A DNA stretch of 64,000 nucleotides from Paraburkholderia acidicola (GCF_002362315.1 NZ_MTZV01000002.1:124001-188000); one strand, 5' to 3'. Counted from the first letter of the stretch, positions 47,960 through 58,184 are shown. Program-made: numbers and translations. The notes: generated by a model from the sequence alone, not told the origin.

Positions 47960-49549
47960 TTGGAATACGATTTCATCGTCGTCGGTGGCGGCTCGGGCGG
48001 CTGCGCAGTCGCGGGACGTCTGGCGCGCCTGCGCCCGCAGGCCCGCATTGCGCTGCTCGAAGCGGGGCCCGACGACAACAGCTTTCTGATTCGTGTTCCG
48101 ACGGCTGTTGCGCTCGTCGGACCACGCCGCAATGCGCGCAATTATGCCTATGAGACCGTGCCGCAGCCGGGCCTGAATGGCCGCCGCGGCTACCAGCCGC
48201 GTGGGCGCGTCATCGGCGGCTCGAGCTCCATCAATGCGATGGTGTATATCCGCGGTCAGCACGACGACTACGACGACTGGGCCGGGCAAGGCTGCGCCGG
48301 CTGGAGCTGGAACGAGGTTCTGCCCTACTTCAAACGCGCCGAAGACAACACGCGCGGCGACGATGAGTGGCACGGCAGCGGCGGTCCGCTGCATGTCAGC
48401 GATACGCCCGACCCCAATCCGTTTTCGCTCGCGTTCATCGAAGCGGCCCGCGAAGCCGGTTTGCCGCACAACCCCGATTTCAACGGCGCTGACCAGGAAG
48501 GCGCCGGTATGTACCAGCGCACGATCAAGAGCGGCGAACGCTGGAACGCCGCACGCGCGTATCTGTACAGCGCGTCGTTGCCGAACCTGGAAGTACTGAC
48601 CCACACGCAGGCAATGCGACTTCTCTTCGAAGGAAAGCGCTGTGTCGGCGTCGAAGTAGAACAGAACGGCGCGCGCCGCAGCTTGCGTGCGCGTGCCGAA
48701 GTCGTACTCGCGAGCGGTGCCTTTGGCACGCCGCAACTGCTGATGTGCTCCGGTGTCGGCCCGGGCGAACATCTCGCGGCACACGGCATTCCGGTCGTGC
48801 ACGACGCCGCGCAGGTGGGCGCCAATCTGCACGATCACCTCGATGTGGTGACCTGTCATCGTGTGCGCAACCCGGAGCTACTGGGTGTGTGCGCAAGCGA
48901 ACCGTTGCGCACGATGAAGGAAATTCGCCGTTATCGCCGCGAGCATCGCGGGATGATCGCCAGCAATATTGCCGAAGCCGGCGGTTTCTTCAAAAGCGAT
49001 CCGTCGCTATCGCGCCCGGACGTTCAGATGCACTTTCTCATCGCCATCGTCGACGATCATGCGCGCAAGTTGCATCTGGGTACCGGCATCACGGGGCACG
49101 TCTGTCAGTTGCGTCCGAAAAGCCGCGGCAGCGTCAAGCTTGCGAGCGCCGATATTCATGCCGCTCCATTGATCGATCCAGGCTTTCTGTCGAATCCGGA
49201 CGATCTCGAGACGATGGTGAGAGGCGCGCGCCTGATGAGCCGGATCATGCAAGCCCCGACACTCGCCGCCTTTAAGCCGAAAGACCTCTACCCGGCAGCA
49301 CGCAGCGACGAAGAATTGCGCGCACAGATTCGCGAGCGCGCGGATACCGTTTATCACCCCGTCGGTAGTTGCCGCATGGGGAGTGACGCGGCCAGCGTCG
49401 TCGATCCGCAGTTGCGCGTGCGTGGTCTCGAAGCGCTGCGCATTGCCGATGCTTCGATCATGCCGCAGATTGTCAGTGGCAACACCAATGCGCCGACCAT
49501 CATGATTGGCGAGCGTGCAGCGGAATGGCTCGCCGAAGAATATCGCTAG
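47960..49549 (+). CDS. GMC-family FAD alcohol/choline dehydrogenase
   Basis: FAD enzyme of 529 residues oxidising alcohols to aldehydes (choline dehydrogenase/AlkJ branch). FAD motif EYDFIVVGGGSGGCAVAGRL at the N-terminus, GMC signature 1 GRVIGGSSSINAMVYIRG, signature 2 GAFGTPQLLMCSGVG, and the C-terminal catalytic His region HPVGSCRMG and GNTNAPTIMIGE. I use the TTG at 47960 because GAGGAGC precedes it and the FAD motif then starts at residue 5; an ATG at 47816 would add 48 residues through the operator. It is first in a four-gene operon (dehydrogenase, acyl-CoA synthetase, aldehyde dehydrogenase, Mpo1-like). Confidence 0.9.
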   Translation: MEYDFIVVGGGSGGCAVAGRLARLRPQARIALLEAGPDDNSFLIRVPTAVALVGPRRNARNYAYETVPQPGLNGRRGYQPRGRVIGGSSSINAMVYIRGQHDDYDDWAGQGCAGWSWNEVLPYFKRAEDNTRGDDEWHGSGGPLHVSDTPDPNPFSLAFIEAAREAGLPHNPDFNGADQEGAGMYQRTIKSGERWNAARAYLYSASLPNLEVLTHTQAMRLLFEGKRCVGVEVEQNGARRSLRARAEVVLASGAFGTPQLLMCSGVGPGEHLAAHGIPVVHDAAQVGANLHDHLDVVTCHRVRNPELLGVCASEPLRTMKEIRRYRREHRGMIASNIAEAGGFFKSDPSLSRPDVQMHFLIAIVDDHARKLHLGTGITGHVCQLRPKSRGSVKLASADIHAAPLIDPGFLSNPDDLETMVRGARLMSRIMQAPTLAAFKPKDLYPAARSDEELRAQIRERADTVYHPVGSCRMGSDAASVVDPQLRVRGLEALRIADASIMPQIVSGNTNAPTIMIGERAAEWLAEEYR

Positions 49550-49615
49550 GACGTGTGTGCCTCATCGCCCACCTGCGTGGTCCGGCGACAGGCTCATGAA
49601 GCAAGGAAACCGAAC

Positions 49616-51541
49616 ATGAAGGACGTCGCACCCTCGCAGCACAGCCATACCGGCGAGACGCAATGGCCACCCGCGAATCTGCCTGTCAGTACGTACGAGA
49701 TGATCCAGCGCGGCGCGGCAATCGATCCGGCTGCCCCTGCGCTGTCGTTTTTCCTGCGCGCCGACATGCACGAAGATCCGGAAACGTGGGACTACGCTGC
49801 CCTGCTGCGCCGGATCACGCAGGCGGCCAACAGCTTCCATGCGCTCGGTGTGCGCAAGGACGATGTCGTCTGTTTCCTGCTGCCCAATCTCCCGGAAACA
49901 CACTTCACGATATGGGGTGCTGAAACAGCCGGAATCGCGGCTGCTATCAATCCGTTACTGGAACCGGCTTCGATCGTCTCGCTGCTGACGGCCATGCAGG
50001 CGACGGTACTGGTCACGCTCGCGCCGACGCTCGGCAGCGATCTGTGGCCAAAACTGAAGCCTGCGCTGGCCGGGATCGATTCGCTGCGCCATGTGATGCT
50101 GGTCGATCTCGCCGATCGCGTGCCCGCTGCAAAGCAGCCATTCGATTACGCCGAACTGCGCAAAGGCCTGGCCCCGCACGTGGACGTACATGATTTCAAC
50201 GCAACGCTCGACCAGCAACCGGCCGATCGTCTGCTTGGCGAACGCATCATCGAAGCCAGCGATGTCGCGTCGCTGTTCTGTACCGGCGGCACCACCGGTC
50301 TGCCTAAAATCGCGAAGCGTCGGCACGGCAACGAGATCGCGAATACGTGGATGCTCATGCAGACGCTGCCCGGACTTAAACCTGGCAAAAGCATCTTCTG
50401 CGGCTTGCCGCTGTTTCATGTGAACGCAGGGAGTTGTACCGGCCTGTTCCCGTTCTCGGTTGGCGCGCAGGTGATCCTCGGCACGCCGCAAGGCTATCGC
50501 GGCGAAGGCGTGATCCCCCGCTTCTGGGAGATCGTCGAGCGACATCGCGTGAATTTCTTCATGGCCGTGCCGACCGTTTACGCGGCGCTCCTGCAGGTGC
50601 CCACCGGCAAGCACGATCTGGGTTCGCTTGAATACGGCATCTGCGGTGCGGCTTCAATGCCGACTGAAGTGTTTCGCCGGTTCGAAACCGCGTCGGGCAT
50701 CAAGATTCTCGAAGGCTACGGACTGACCGAAACCTCGGCTGTGAGCAGCCTGAATCCGGCAGATGGCGAACGCCGCATTGGCTCGATCGGCCTGTGCCTG
50801 CCGGCGCAGTCGATGAAGGCCGTCGTACTCGATGCCGACGGTCATTATCTGCGCGATTGCGCCGTCGACGAAAACGGTGTACTCGCGGTCTCCGGCCCAA
50901 ACGTATTTGCCGGCTATCTCGCCGAAGAACACAATCGCGACATCTGGCTCGATCTCGGCGACGGGCGTCGCTGGCTCAATACCGGCGATCTGGGTCGACA
51001 AGATGCCGACGGTTATTTCTGGCTCGCCGGACGCAAGAAAGAACTGATTATCCGCGGTGGCCATAACATCGATCCGGCTGTGATCGAAGGTCCACTACTA
51101 CGCCATCCCGATGTGCAATTCGCCGCCGCGGTAGCACGTCCGGACGCTTATGCCGGCGAGCTGCCGGTGGTCTACGTGCAACTCAAACCGGGCGCGACGG
51201 TAACAGAAGCCGAACTCGCCGAATTCGCCGCCGGCCAGATCGGCGAGCGCGCGGCACTGCCGAAGCAGGTTCGCATCATCGACATCATGCCGTTGACCGC
51301 GGTCGGCAAGATCTTCAAACCGGCGCTCAAGCGGCTCGAAATCGCGGAAACGCTGGCGGCGGCCCTGCGTCAAGCCGGCATCCCATTCGAACTCACCATG
51401 CTCGAAAACAGAACCCGTGGCGACGTGCTCCGGGCAATGTTGTTCAACGCGTCCGATGAAGCCGCTGCACGCGACATCCTCGGACAGTTCACCGTGCCGT
51501 TCGAAATTGCAGTTACACCAACCCTCGCTAGAGGCGATTGA
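49616..51541 (+). CDS. Acyl-CoA synthetase (AMP-binding enzyme)
   Basis: Adenylate-forming ligase of 641 residues that activates a carboxylic acid with ATP and CoA. The P-loop-like A3 motif appears as FCTGGTTGLPKIAKRRHGNE; GYGLTETSAV and the hinge region WLNTGDLGRQDADGYFWLAGR follow; the catalytic Lys is in LTAVGKIFKPALKR. The C-terminal 80 residues beyond that Lys are an extension. ATG at 49616 follows AAGGAAAC. It sits 66 bases after the dehydrogenase gene and 30 before the aldehyde dehydrogenase gene. The acid substrate is unknown; context suggests it receives the acid made by the two dehydrogenases. Confidence 0.9.
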   Translation: MKDVAPSQHSHTGETQWPPANLPVSTYEMIQRGAAIDPAAPALSFFLRADMHEDPETWDYAALLRRITQAANSFHALGVRKDDVVCFLLPNLPETHFTIWGAETAGIAAAINPLLEPASIVSLLTAMQATVLVTLAPTLGSDLWPKLKPALAGIDSLRHVMLVDLADRVPAAKQPFDYAELRKGLAPHVDVHDFNATLDQQPADRLLGERIIEASDVASLFCTGGTTGLPKIAKRRHGNEIANTWMLMQTLPGLKPGKSIFCGLPLFHVNAGSCTGLFPFSVGAQVILGTPQGYRGEGVIPRFWEIVERHRVNFFMAVPTVYAALLQVPTGKHDLGSLEYGICGAASMPTEVFRRFETASGIKILEGYGLTETSAVSSLNPADGERRIGSIGLCLPAQSMKAVVLDADGHYLRDCAVDENGVLAVSGPNVFAGYLAEEHNRDIWLDLGDGRRWLNTGDLGRQDADGYFWLAGRKKELIIRGGHNIDPAVIEGPLLRHPDVQFAAAVARPDAYAGELPVVYVQLKPGATVTEAELAEFAAGQIGERAALPKQVRIIDIMPLTAVGKIFKPALKRLEIAETLAAALRQAGIPFELTMLENRTRGDVLRAMLFNASDEAAARDILGQFTVPFEIAVTPTLARGD

Positions 51542-51571
51542 ACGCGACAGCGTTTCTGAAGGGAGAAAACA

Positions 51572-53020
51572 ATGAACATGAATGAACGCGATATGCCTGG
51601 CATAGCGATTCCGGTCGAATTCGAACAATGCTTCGCGCGACAACGTGCCGCCTATCTGGCCGAGCCCAATCCGCCGTATGCGCAACGCGTGGCCGATCTG
51701 AAGTCGCTTGCGCGCATGCTGAAGGAAAACCGCGCGGCGTTTATCGAAGCGATCAATCTCGACTACGGCAACCGCTCCGAATTCGAGACCCTGTTCAGCG
51801 AATTCTTCGTCGTGCTCGAAGGCATCCGCGATGCGATCAAACACCTGAAGCGCTGGATGAAACCGTCGAAGCGCCGGTTAGACGCGACGCTGTATCCGCT
51901 GGCGAAAAACCGCGTGATTCCGCAGCCGCTGGGCGTGATCGGTGTCATCGTGCCGTGGAATTTCCCGCTCAATCTGTCGTTTGCGCCGCTCACGTCGATC
52001 TTCGCCGCCGGCAATCGCGCGATGGTGAAGATGTCGGAAAACTCCGCGCATCTTGCGCATTTGCTCGCCACCACCAGTCCGAAATACTTTTCGCCCGACA
52101 AGCTGACGTTCTTCGAAGATGCCGGCGGACGCGGACCGGCGTTCAGTTCGTTGCCGTTCGATCACCTGCTGTTCACCGGCTCCGGACAGACCGGCCGCTC
52201 CGTGATGGCGAACGCGGCACGCAATCTGACACCGGTCACGCTCGAACTCGGCGGGAAATCGCCGGCAATCGTCGCCGCTGACTACCCGATCGAAACCGCG
52301 GCGAAACGCGTGATGTGGCTCAAGCTGCTCAATGCCGGCCAGATCTGTACCAACATCGATTATCTGTTTCTGCCGGAGACGCAGGTCGATGCCTTCGTCA
52401 GCGCAGCAAAGCAGTTGCTGAGCGAGCGCTATCCCGACATCAATGGCGGCGACTACACATCGATCATCGACGAGCGTTCATTCCAGCGCCTCAATGACAC
52501 GCTCGACGATGCCAAAGCGAAGGGTGCAACGCTCATCAATCTCGCTGCGGGCCAGACGCCTAATAGCAAACTGCGCAAGTTCCCTCCGCACATCGTGCTC
52601 AACGTCACCGACGACATGGTGCTGATGCAGCGCGAGATCTTTGGCCCGATCCTGCCGATCAAGACGTATCGCGATCATGAAGAAGTGATCCGCTACATCA
52701 CAGGACGCGACCGGCCGCTGGCGATTTATCCGTTCTCGCACGACAAGCAGGTTCAGGATCTGTACATCGATCGGGTGATGTCCGGCGGCGTGTCGGTCAA
52801 TGAAGGCATTCTGCATGTGGCCCAGCACGACATGCCGTTCGGTGGGGTGGGCGCAAGCGGGATGGGGCATTACCACGGCCACGAAGGGTTCATCACGTTC
52901 TCGAAGTTGCGGCCCGTGTTTTACCAGGCGCGATTCTCGTCGATACAGATGATGTTCCAGCCGCCTTATACGTCGCGCACGATGAAGCTGATGAATCTGC
53001 TGGTCAAGCTGAAGGGATAA
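51572..53020 (+). CDS. Aldehyde dehydrogenase, coniferyl-aldehyde-dehydrogenase-like
   Basis: NAD(P)-dependent enzyme of 482 residues oxidising an aldehyde to the acid. Motifs: VIVPWNFPLNLS (cofactor pocket), the general-base Glu in VTLELGGKSP, and the catalytic Cys in NAGQICTNIDYL. The short, deletion-carrying architecture with a hydrophobic C-terminal tail (YTSRTMKLMNLLVKLKG) is shared with CalB and with membrane-associated fatty aldehyde dehydrogenases, so either aromatic or long-chain aldehydes could be the substrate. ATG at 51572 follows AGGGAGAAAAC. Third gene of the TetR-linked operon. Confidence 0.9.
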   Translation: MNMNERDMPGIAIPVEFEQCFARQRAAYLAEPNPPYAQRVADLKSLARMLKENRAAFIEAINLDYGNRSEFETLFSEFFVVLEGIRDAIKHLKRWMKPSKRRLDATLYPLAKNRVIPQPLGVIGVIVPWNFPLNLSFAPLTSIFAAGNRAMVKMSENSAHLAHLLATTSPKYFSPDKLTFFEDAGGRGPAFSSLPFDHLLFTGSGQTGRSVMANAARNLTPVTLELGGKSPAIVAADYPIETAAKRVMWLKLLNAGQICTNIDYLFLPETQVDAFVSAAKQLLSERYPDINGGDYTSIIDERSFQRLNDTLDDAKAKGATLINLAAGQTPNSKLRKFPPHIVLNVTDDMVLMQREIFGPILPIKTYRDHEEVIRYITGRDRPLAIYPFSHDKQVQDLYIDRVMSGGVSVNEGILHVAQHDMPFGGVGASGMGHYHGHEGFITFSKLRPVFYQARFSSIQMMFQPPYTSRTMKLMNLLVKLKG

Positions 53021-53071
53021 GCAGGATGTGTGGCAGCGGTGCGAAGCCGCTCACTTTTTCTGGAGAAACGC

Positions 53072-53392
53072 ATGGCGAAATTCAATAGCTTCCGCGAGTT
53101 CTATCCGTTCTATCTGAGCGAGCATCAAAACCTGACCTGCCGACGCCTTCATTTCGTCGGCAGCACGCTTGTGTTGTGTATCGCCGCGTTCGCGATCATC
53201 ACCGGACAATTGCGCTGGCTCTGGCTGATTCCCGTGGTCGGCTATGGGTTCGCGTGGGTCGGCCATTTCTTCTTCGAAAAGAACCGGCCCGCCACGTTCA
53301 ATCATCCTTTCTACAGTCTGCTTGGCGACTGGGTGATGTACAGGGACATCCTGCTCGGCCGACCGCTTACGCGTTCCGCAACCGGGCGTTGA
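53072..53392 (+). CDS. Mpo1/DUF962-like membrane protein
   Basis: A 106-residue protein of family DUF962 (Mpo1/YGL010w-like). The start MAKFNSFREFYPFYLSEHQN, the invariant RRLHFVGS, the hydrophobic helices and the VGHFFFEKNRPATF NHP region are typical; the conserved His residues bind Fe2+ in yeast Mpo1, a dioxygenase of 2-hydroxy fatty acid alpha-oxidation. ATG at 53072 follows TGGAGAAACGC. It is the last gene of the TetR-linked operon, 51 bases after the aldehyde dehydrogenase gene. That company makes a lipid oxidation role plausible; catalytic activity of bacterial members is not established to my knowledge. Confidence 0.82.
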   Translation: MAKFNSFREFYPFYLSEHQNLTCRRLHFVGSTLVLCIAAFAIITGQLRWLWLIPVVGYGFAWVGHFFFEKNRPATFNHPFYSLLGDWVMYRDILLGRPLTRSATGR

Positions 53393-53895
53393 TTCGCTGA
53401 ATCCCCCGCGGGACAAGGGTTTGCGGTCTCATCGCAGCCGTCCCGCCGCTTCCCGCGTTTGCACGATCGTCTTGCATCGTGTTAACATGTGCACCGTTCC
53501 AACAGCAATTCACCTTCATTCGCGCTCAATTCACCGCACGCGTTCATTCGCAGGTTAGTCCTCGGGTAGCGCAGTCCGCAACGAGTTGAGCTGTTTTCAT
53601 ACAAGAAGGCTTACGGCCTTTTTCGTTTCCAGCCTTACGGCGACGCAAGCAGCTTCTGCCCGCGTCTTCATGCATCTGCCCCCCTTCCACGGCCACGCAG
53701 ATGCAACCCTGTCAGCACCTCAGACGAGTGCACTTTCGCGACGACCTGTGCGATGCGAAGGCGTCGGCATTGTCTGTCGACTTCACGTAGCGTACGTAGC
53801 TTCCCGCCATCGTCTGCTCGCGAAACTGCACTCCCCCAGCAACCGTGGCCCGGCGCACGCGTCGGTCCACTGCCATTGGAAAGGGAGTTTCAATC
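53393..53895. other. Long leader/intergenic region before the ProP-type gene
   Basis: About 500 bases without a supported gene. It contains a small hairpin AAGGC-5-GCCTT followed by TTT (53606-53623), which resembles a weak terminator or attenuator. The sequence TTGCATCGTGTTAACATGTG near 53472 could hold promoter elements. No known riboswitch is recognised. Confidence 0.4.
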
Positions 53896-55359
53896 TTGAC
53901 CGCATCCAGCAACGGCTTCTGGCGACATCACAAGCAAGACGAGCGCCTCACGCTCGATGACATCACCGTCGTCGATCAATCTCTGCTCAAGCGCGCAGTC
54001 GGCGCAATGGCGCTCGGCAATGCGATGGAGTGGTTCGACTTCGGCGTGTACAGCTACATCGCCGTGACGCTCGGCCAGGTCTTCTTCCCGTCGAGCAGCC
54101 CATCCGCACAGCTGATCGCGACCTTCGGCACGTTCGCCGCCGCCTTCCTCGTGCGACCGCTCGGCGGTATGGTGTTCGGTCCGCTCGGCGACCGCATCGG
54201 CCGGCAGCGCGTGCTCGCCATGACGATGATCATGATGGCCTGCGGCACGTTCGCGATCGGTCTCATTCCGTCGTATGCATCGATCGGGATTCTCGCGCCG
54301 GTACTGCTGCTCGTCGCGCGGCTCGTGCAAGGGTTCTCGACCGGCGGCGAGTATGGCGGCGCCGCCACGTTCATCGCCGAGTTCTCGACCGACAAGCGGC
54401 GTGGCTTCATGGGCAGCTTCCTCGAGTTCGGCACGTTGATCGGCTATGTGCTCGGCGCAGGCACGGTCGCGCTGCTCACCGCGACGCTCTCGCACGAGGC
54501 CTTGCTGTCGTGGGGCTGGCGGGTGCCGTTCATGATTGCGGGTCCGCTCGGTCTGGTCGGTTTGTACATCCGCCTGAAGCTTGAAGAAACGCCTGCATTC
54601 AAGAAGCAGGCAGAGGAAAACCAGGCGCACACACGGCCGCAACAAACACTACGTCAGTTGCTCGCGCAACAATGGAAGCCGCTGCTGCTGTGCGTGGGCC
54701 TCGTGTTGATCTTCAACGTGACCGATTACATGGCGTTGTCGTATCTGCCGAGCTATCTGTCGGCGACCTTGCATTTCGACGAAACGCACGGCCTCTTTCT
54801 CGTACTGCTCGTCATGCTGCTGATGATGCCGATGACGCTGTACGCCGGGCACCTGTCCGACCGCGTCGGCCGCAAACCTGTTCTGCTGTGCGGTTGCGTG
54901 GGCCTCTTCATGCTGTCGATCCCCGCGCTGCTGCTGATCCGCACCGGCGATACGTTGTCCGTATTCGGCGGTCTGCTGATGCTCGGCACGCTGCTATCGT
55001 GCTTCACCGGCGTGATGCCGTCCGCGCTGCCGGCGCTGTTTCCGACGAGAATCCGTTACGGCGCGCTCGCCATCGGTTTCAATCTCTCGGTGTCGCTATT
55101 CGGCGGTACGACACCGCTCGTTGCCGCGTGGCTCGTCGACTCCACCGGTGACCTGATGATGCCCGCGTACTACCTGATGGGCGCATCGCTGATCGGCATC
55201 GCGTCGGTGCTCGCGCTGCGCGAGACCGCGCGCAAACCGTTGCCCGGCTCCGGCCCGTGCGTTGCAACGAACGCCGAAGCGCATGCAGTGTTGCGCGGTC
55301 ATCGCGAGGCGGAGGAAATGGACGAGGCGTACGCGACGGCGGCGACTGCGCGGGCGTGA
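53896..55359 (+). CDS. proP: MFS transporter, ProP-like (proline/betaine:H+ symporter family)
   Basis: Twelve-helix metabolite:H+ symporter of 487 residues. GNAMEWFDFGVYSYIAVTLG is the hallmark of the ProP/ShiA branch, with the loop motif GPLGDRIGRQRVLA and its duplicate GHLSDRVGRKPVLL. I use the TTG at 53896, eight bases after GGAG; an in-frame ATG at 53845 lies before that site. The C-terminus lacks the long antiparallel coiled coil of E. coli ProP, so osmotic gating may differ. Substrate could be proline, betaine or another small acid. It is convergent with the phosphoesterase gene. Confidence 0.88.
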   Translation: MTASSNGFWRHHKQDERLTLDDITVVDQSLLKRAVGAMALGNAMEWFDFGVYSYIAVTLGQVFFPSSSPSAQLIATFGTFAAAFLVRPLGGMVFGPLGDRIGRQRVLAMTMIMMACGTFAIGLIPSYASIGILAPVLLLVARLVQGFSTGGEYGGAATFIAEFSTDKRRGFMGSFLEFGTLIGYVLGAGTVALLTATLSHEALLSWGWRVPFMIAGPLGLVGLYIRLKLEETPAFKKQAEENQAHTRPQQTLRQLLAQQWKPLLLCVGLVLIFNVTDYMALSYLPSYLSATLHFDETHGLFLVLLVMLLMMPMTLYAGHLSDRVGRKPVLLCGCVGLFMLSIPALLLIRTGDTLSVFGGLLMLGTLLSCFTGVMPSALPALFPTRIRYGALAIGFNLSVSLFGGTTPLVAAWLVDSTGDLMMPAYYLMGASLIGIASVLALRETARKPLPGSGPCVATNAEAHAVLRGHREAEEMDEAYATAATARA

Positions 55360-55444
55360 TGCGCGGCGCGCGGTTTGAACGTGGATCGGTGTGCGTCGAC
55401 GAGTGGTATGCGTTGGCTGCGGGCGCCGACACGTGCTGCCAACC

Positions 55445-55927
55445 TCAAACCGCGAGCGTATGCAGCGTCGCCTTCACTCTCGCGCCGTCGATCTCCAGTA
55501 TCGCCACCGACACCGGCAAACGAAAACGCCGCGGCCCCGCGCTACCTGGATTGACGAACAGCACGCCGTCGTCACGCAAATCGACCAGCGGTTTGTGCGA
55601 ATGCCCGGTGACGACCACACCGATACCGTCGCTGTGCAGATCGTCAGGCACGTCGGCGATATCGTGAACGACGAGGATCTTCGTTTGCTGGACAGTCAGC
55701 GTTGCGTGTGTCGGCAACGTACGGGCCCAGGCGCCCGTATCGTTGTTACCGCGCACGACAGTGAGCGGCGCAAGCGCGGCCAGCGCTTCGAGCACGGCCG
55801 CTTCGCAGATATCACCGGCATGCACGATGGCCTCGCATCCTGCCAGGCACTGCAACGCTTCGGGACGCACGAGGTTGTGCGTGTCGGAAATCAGACCGAT
55901 GCGGGACGGTAACGGATGGGCGGGCAT
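55445..55927 (-). CDS. Metallophosphoesterase, YfcE-like
   Basis: Small dinuclear-metal phosphodiesterase of 160 residues. All calcineurin-fold motifs are in order: GLISDTHN, HAGDI, RGNNDTG, HD and TGHSHKP, then FVNPGSAGPRR. YfcE/MJ0936-type proteins hydrolyse artificial phosphodiesters; the natural substrate is unknown. ATG at 55927 (MPAHPLPSRIGL) is preferred because an in-frame start at 55978 would overlap the upstream channel gene. It lies 28 bases after that gene, so the two may be cotranscribed. Confidence 0.9.
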   Translation of the reverse strand: MPAHPLPSRIGLISDTHNLVRPEALQCLAGCEAIVHAGDICEAAVLEALAALAPLTVVRGNNDTGAWARTLPTHATLTVQQTKILVVHDIADVPDDLHSDGIGVVVTGHSHKPLVDLRDDGVLFVNPGSAGPRRFRLPVSVAILEIDGARVKATLHTLAV

Positions 55928-55955
55928 GATGGTGTGAGTGAGCGCGAGCGGTGCG

Positions 55956-56531
<576 letters not shown>

Positions 56532-56628
56532 CTGCGGGTTCCCTGTCGGTTGATATGTCGAGGTGCGCGTCACATACGCTGCACGAACGCGCAGCCGATT
56601 ATCGGCGATGCGCAGATGCCTTGTCGAT

Positions 56629-56650
56629 GGCTGCTGCTACAGCAGCAGCC
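56629..56650. repeat. Perfect inverted repeat before the channel gene
   Basis: GGCTGCTGCT-AC-AGCAGCAGCC, a 10-bp arm palindrome in the 144-base gap between the flavoprotein and channel genes on the minus strand. There is no T-run on either side. It may be a hairpin at the end of the flavoprotein transcript or an operator. Confidence 0.6.
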
Positions 56651-56675
56651 ACGCATGCTGGATCGTGTCAGGTTC

Positions 56676-58076
56676 TCAAACCAGCGGCTTCAACCCATCG
56701 AGTAACGTCGGTATCAGTTCGCAGATCGTCGGATGGATATGCATCGCGTACTGCAACGTCGTGTACGGCGCACCGGCGGTCATGATGTCGATGAAGGTAT
56801 GAATCGCCTCATCGCCCTCGATGCCGAAAATCGTCGCACCAAGAATGCGCTTCGTCTGCGCATCGACCAGCGCTTTCATGAAGCCATCCGTTTCGCCGCG
56901 CTCGCGTGCGCGGCCGACACGCGACATCGGCATCGTCGCGATCAACGCGGGCCGACCGCTCGCGCGCACTTCGCTCTCCGACATTCCGACCCGCGCAAGC
57001 GGCGGGTCGACATACAACGCGTAAGCCATGATGCGGTCGTCGACGCTGCGCGAGCCGCCGTCGAGCAGATTCGCCGCGACGATCTGAAAATCGTCGTACG
57101 ACGTATGCGTGAATGCGCCGCGTCCGTTGATATCGCCAATCGCCCATACGCCCGGCACGTTCGTGCGCAGTTGTCCGTCGACAGGGATCCTGCCGTGCCG
57201 GTCGGTGGTGACGCCTGCAACATCGAGACCGAGATCGTCGGTATTCGGCCGGCGCCCTGTGGCGAACAGCACATGTGAGGCATCGAGCGACGCAGCGCCT
57301 TTCCCGAACTTCACGCGCACACCGCTGCCGTCCGCCTGCAATGGCTCAACGCTAGCAAGATCGGCACCGTAGCGGAATTCGATACCCTCGCTCGCAAGTA
57401 CGGTCTGCACAGCCAGCGCAAAGTCTTCGTCCTCGCGGGTCAGGATGCGCTCCTCGCGCACGAGCACCGTGACACGGCTACCGAAGCGGCGAAACACCTG
57501 AGCAAATTCGAGCGCGATATAGCTGCCACCGACGATCGCCAGATGTTCCGGCACGTCGATCAACTCAAGCAGCGTGGAATTGGTGTAATAGCGGATGCGC
57601 TCGATACCGTCGAGCGGCGGCACGACTGCGCGCGTACCGGTGTTGATGAAGATCTGCTCTGCAGTAAGCTCTTCGACGATCTGGCCGTCACGATCTGCGA
57701 TCTGAACCGTATGCGGTCCAGTGAAACGCGCGTGCCCGTTGAACACCGTCACGTTCTCCGCATTGCGCAGCCACTGCTCGAGGCCATCGCGCGACTGTGC
57801 GACCACCTGGTCCTTACGCACCTTCACTCGCGCGAGATCCACCGAAACGGCGCCGCCCACCTGCACGCCGAGTTCGGCCGCATGGCGGGCAACGTGCGCA
57901 GCCCGCGCACTCGCGACATAACTCTTGGTGGGTGTGCAACCGACATTGACGCACGTACCGCCAAAGGCGGCACGCTCGATCACCGCGGTTTTTCGACCGC
58001 TTTTCCCAAGGCGTACCGCAAGCGGCGGACCGCCCTGCCCGGTACCGATCACGATTGCGTCGAAGTGTTGAGGCAT
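56676..58076 (-). CDS. Pyridine nucleotide-disulfide oxidoreductase, mercuric-reductase-like
   Basis: FAD enzyme of 466 residues in the class I disulfide reductase family. FAD motif GTGQGGPPLAVRLG, redox-active pair in GGTCVNVGCTPTKSY, NAD motif VGGSYIALEFAQVF, and the C-terminal dimer region HIHPTICELIPTLL with His-Pro-Thr. It lacks the paired C-terminal Cys and the N-terminal HMA domain of true MerA, and no mer genes are adjacent, so it is better called a MerA-like or DUF-annotated soluble reductase of unknown substrate. ATG at 58076 gives the expected start MPQHFDAIVIGTGQ. Confidence 0.88.
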   Translation of the reverse strand: MPQHFDAIVIGTGQGGPPLAVRLGKSGRKTAVIERAAFGGTCVNVGCTPTKSYVASARAAHVARHAAELGVQVGGAVSVDLARVKVRKDQVVAQSRDGLEQWLRNAENVTVFNGHARFTGPHTVQIADRDGQIVEELTAEQIFINTGTRAVVPPLDGIERIRYYTNSTLLELIDVPEHLAIVGGSYIALEFAQVFRRFGSRVTVLVREERILTREDEDFALAVQTVLASEGIEFRYGADLASVEPLQADGSGVRVKFGKGAASLDASHVLFATGRRPNTDDLGLDVAGVTTDRHGRIPVDGQLRTNVPGVWAIGDINGRGAFTHTSYDDFQIVAANLLDGGSRSVDDRIMAYALYVDPPLARVGMSESEVRASGRPALIATMPMSRVGRARERGETDGFMKALVDAQTKRILGATIFGIEGDEAIHTFIDIMTAGAPYTTLQYAMHIHPTICELIPTLLDGLKPLV

Positions 58077-58184
58077 GGCACATCTCCCGAAGCCGGTGTG
58101 GGGATGCGTGCCATCTTACGCTTCAGTGATGAGCGGGTTGACGACTCCGTCGTTGCTGGTCGAGGGATCTGCTGCAGCGAGCCG

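Noticed and set aside
56676..58076. Mercuric reductase (merA)
   Set aside because: No C-terminal Cys pair, no HMA domain and no mer genes nearby; only the fold is shared.
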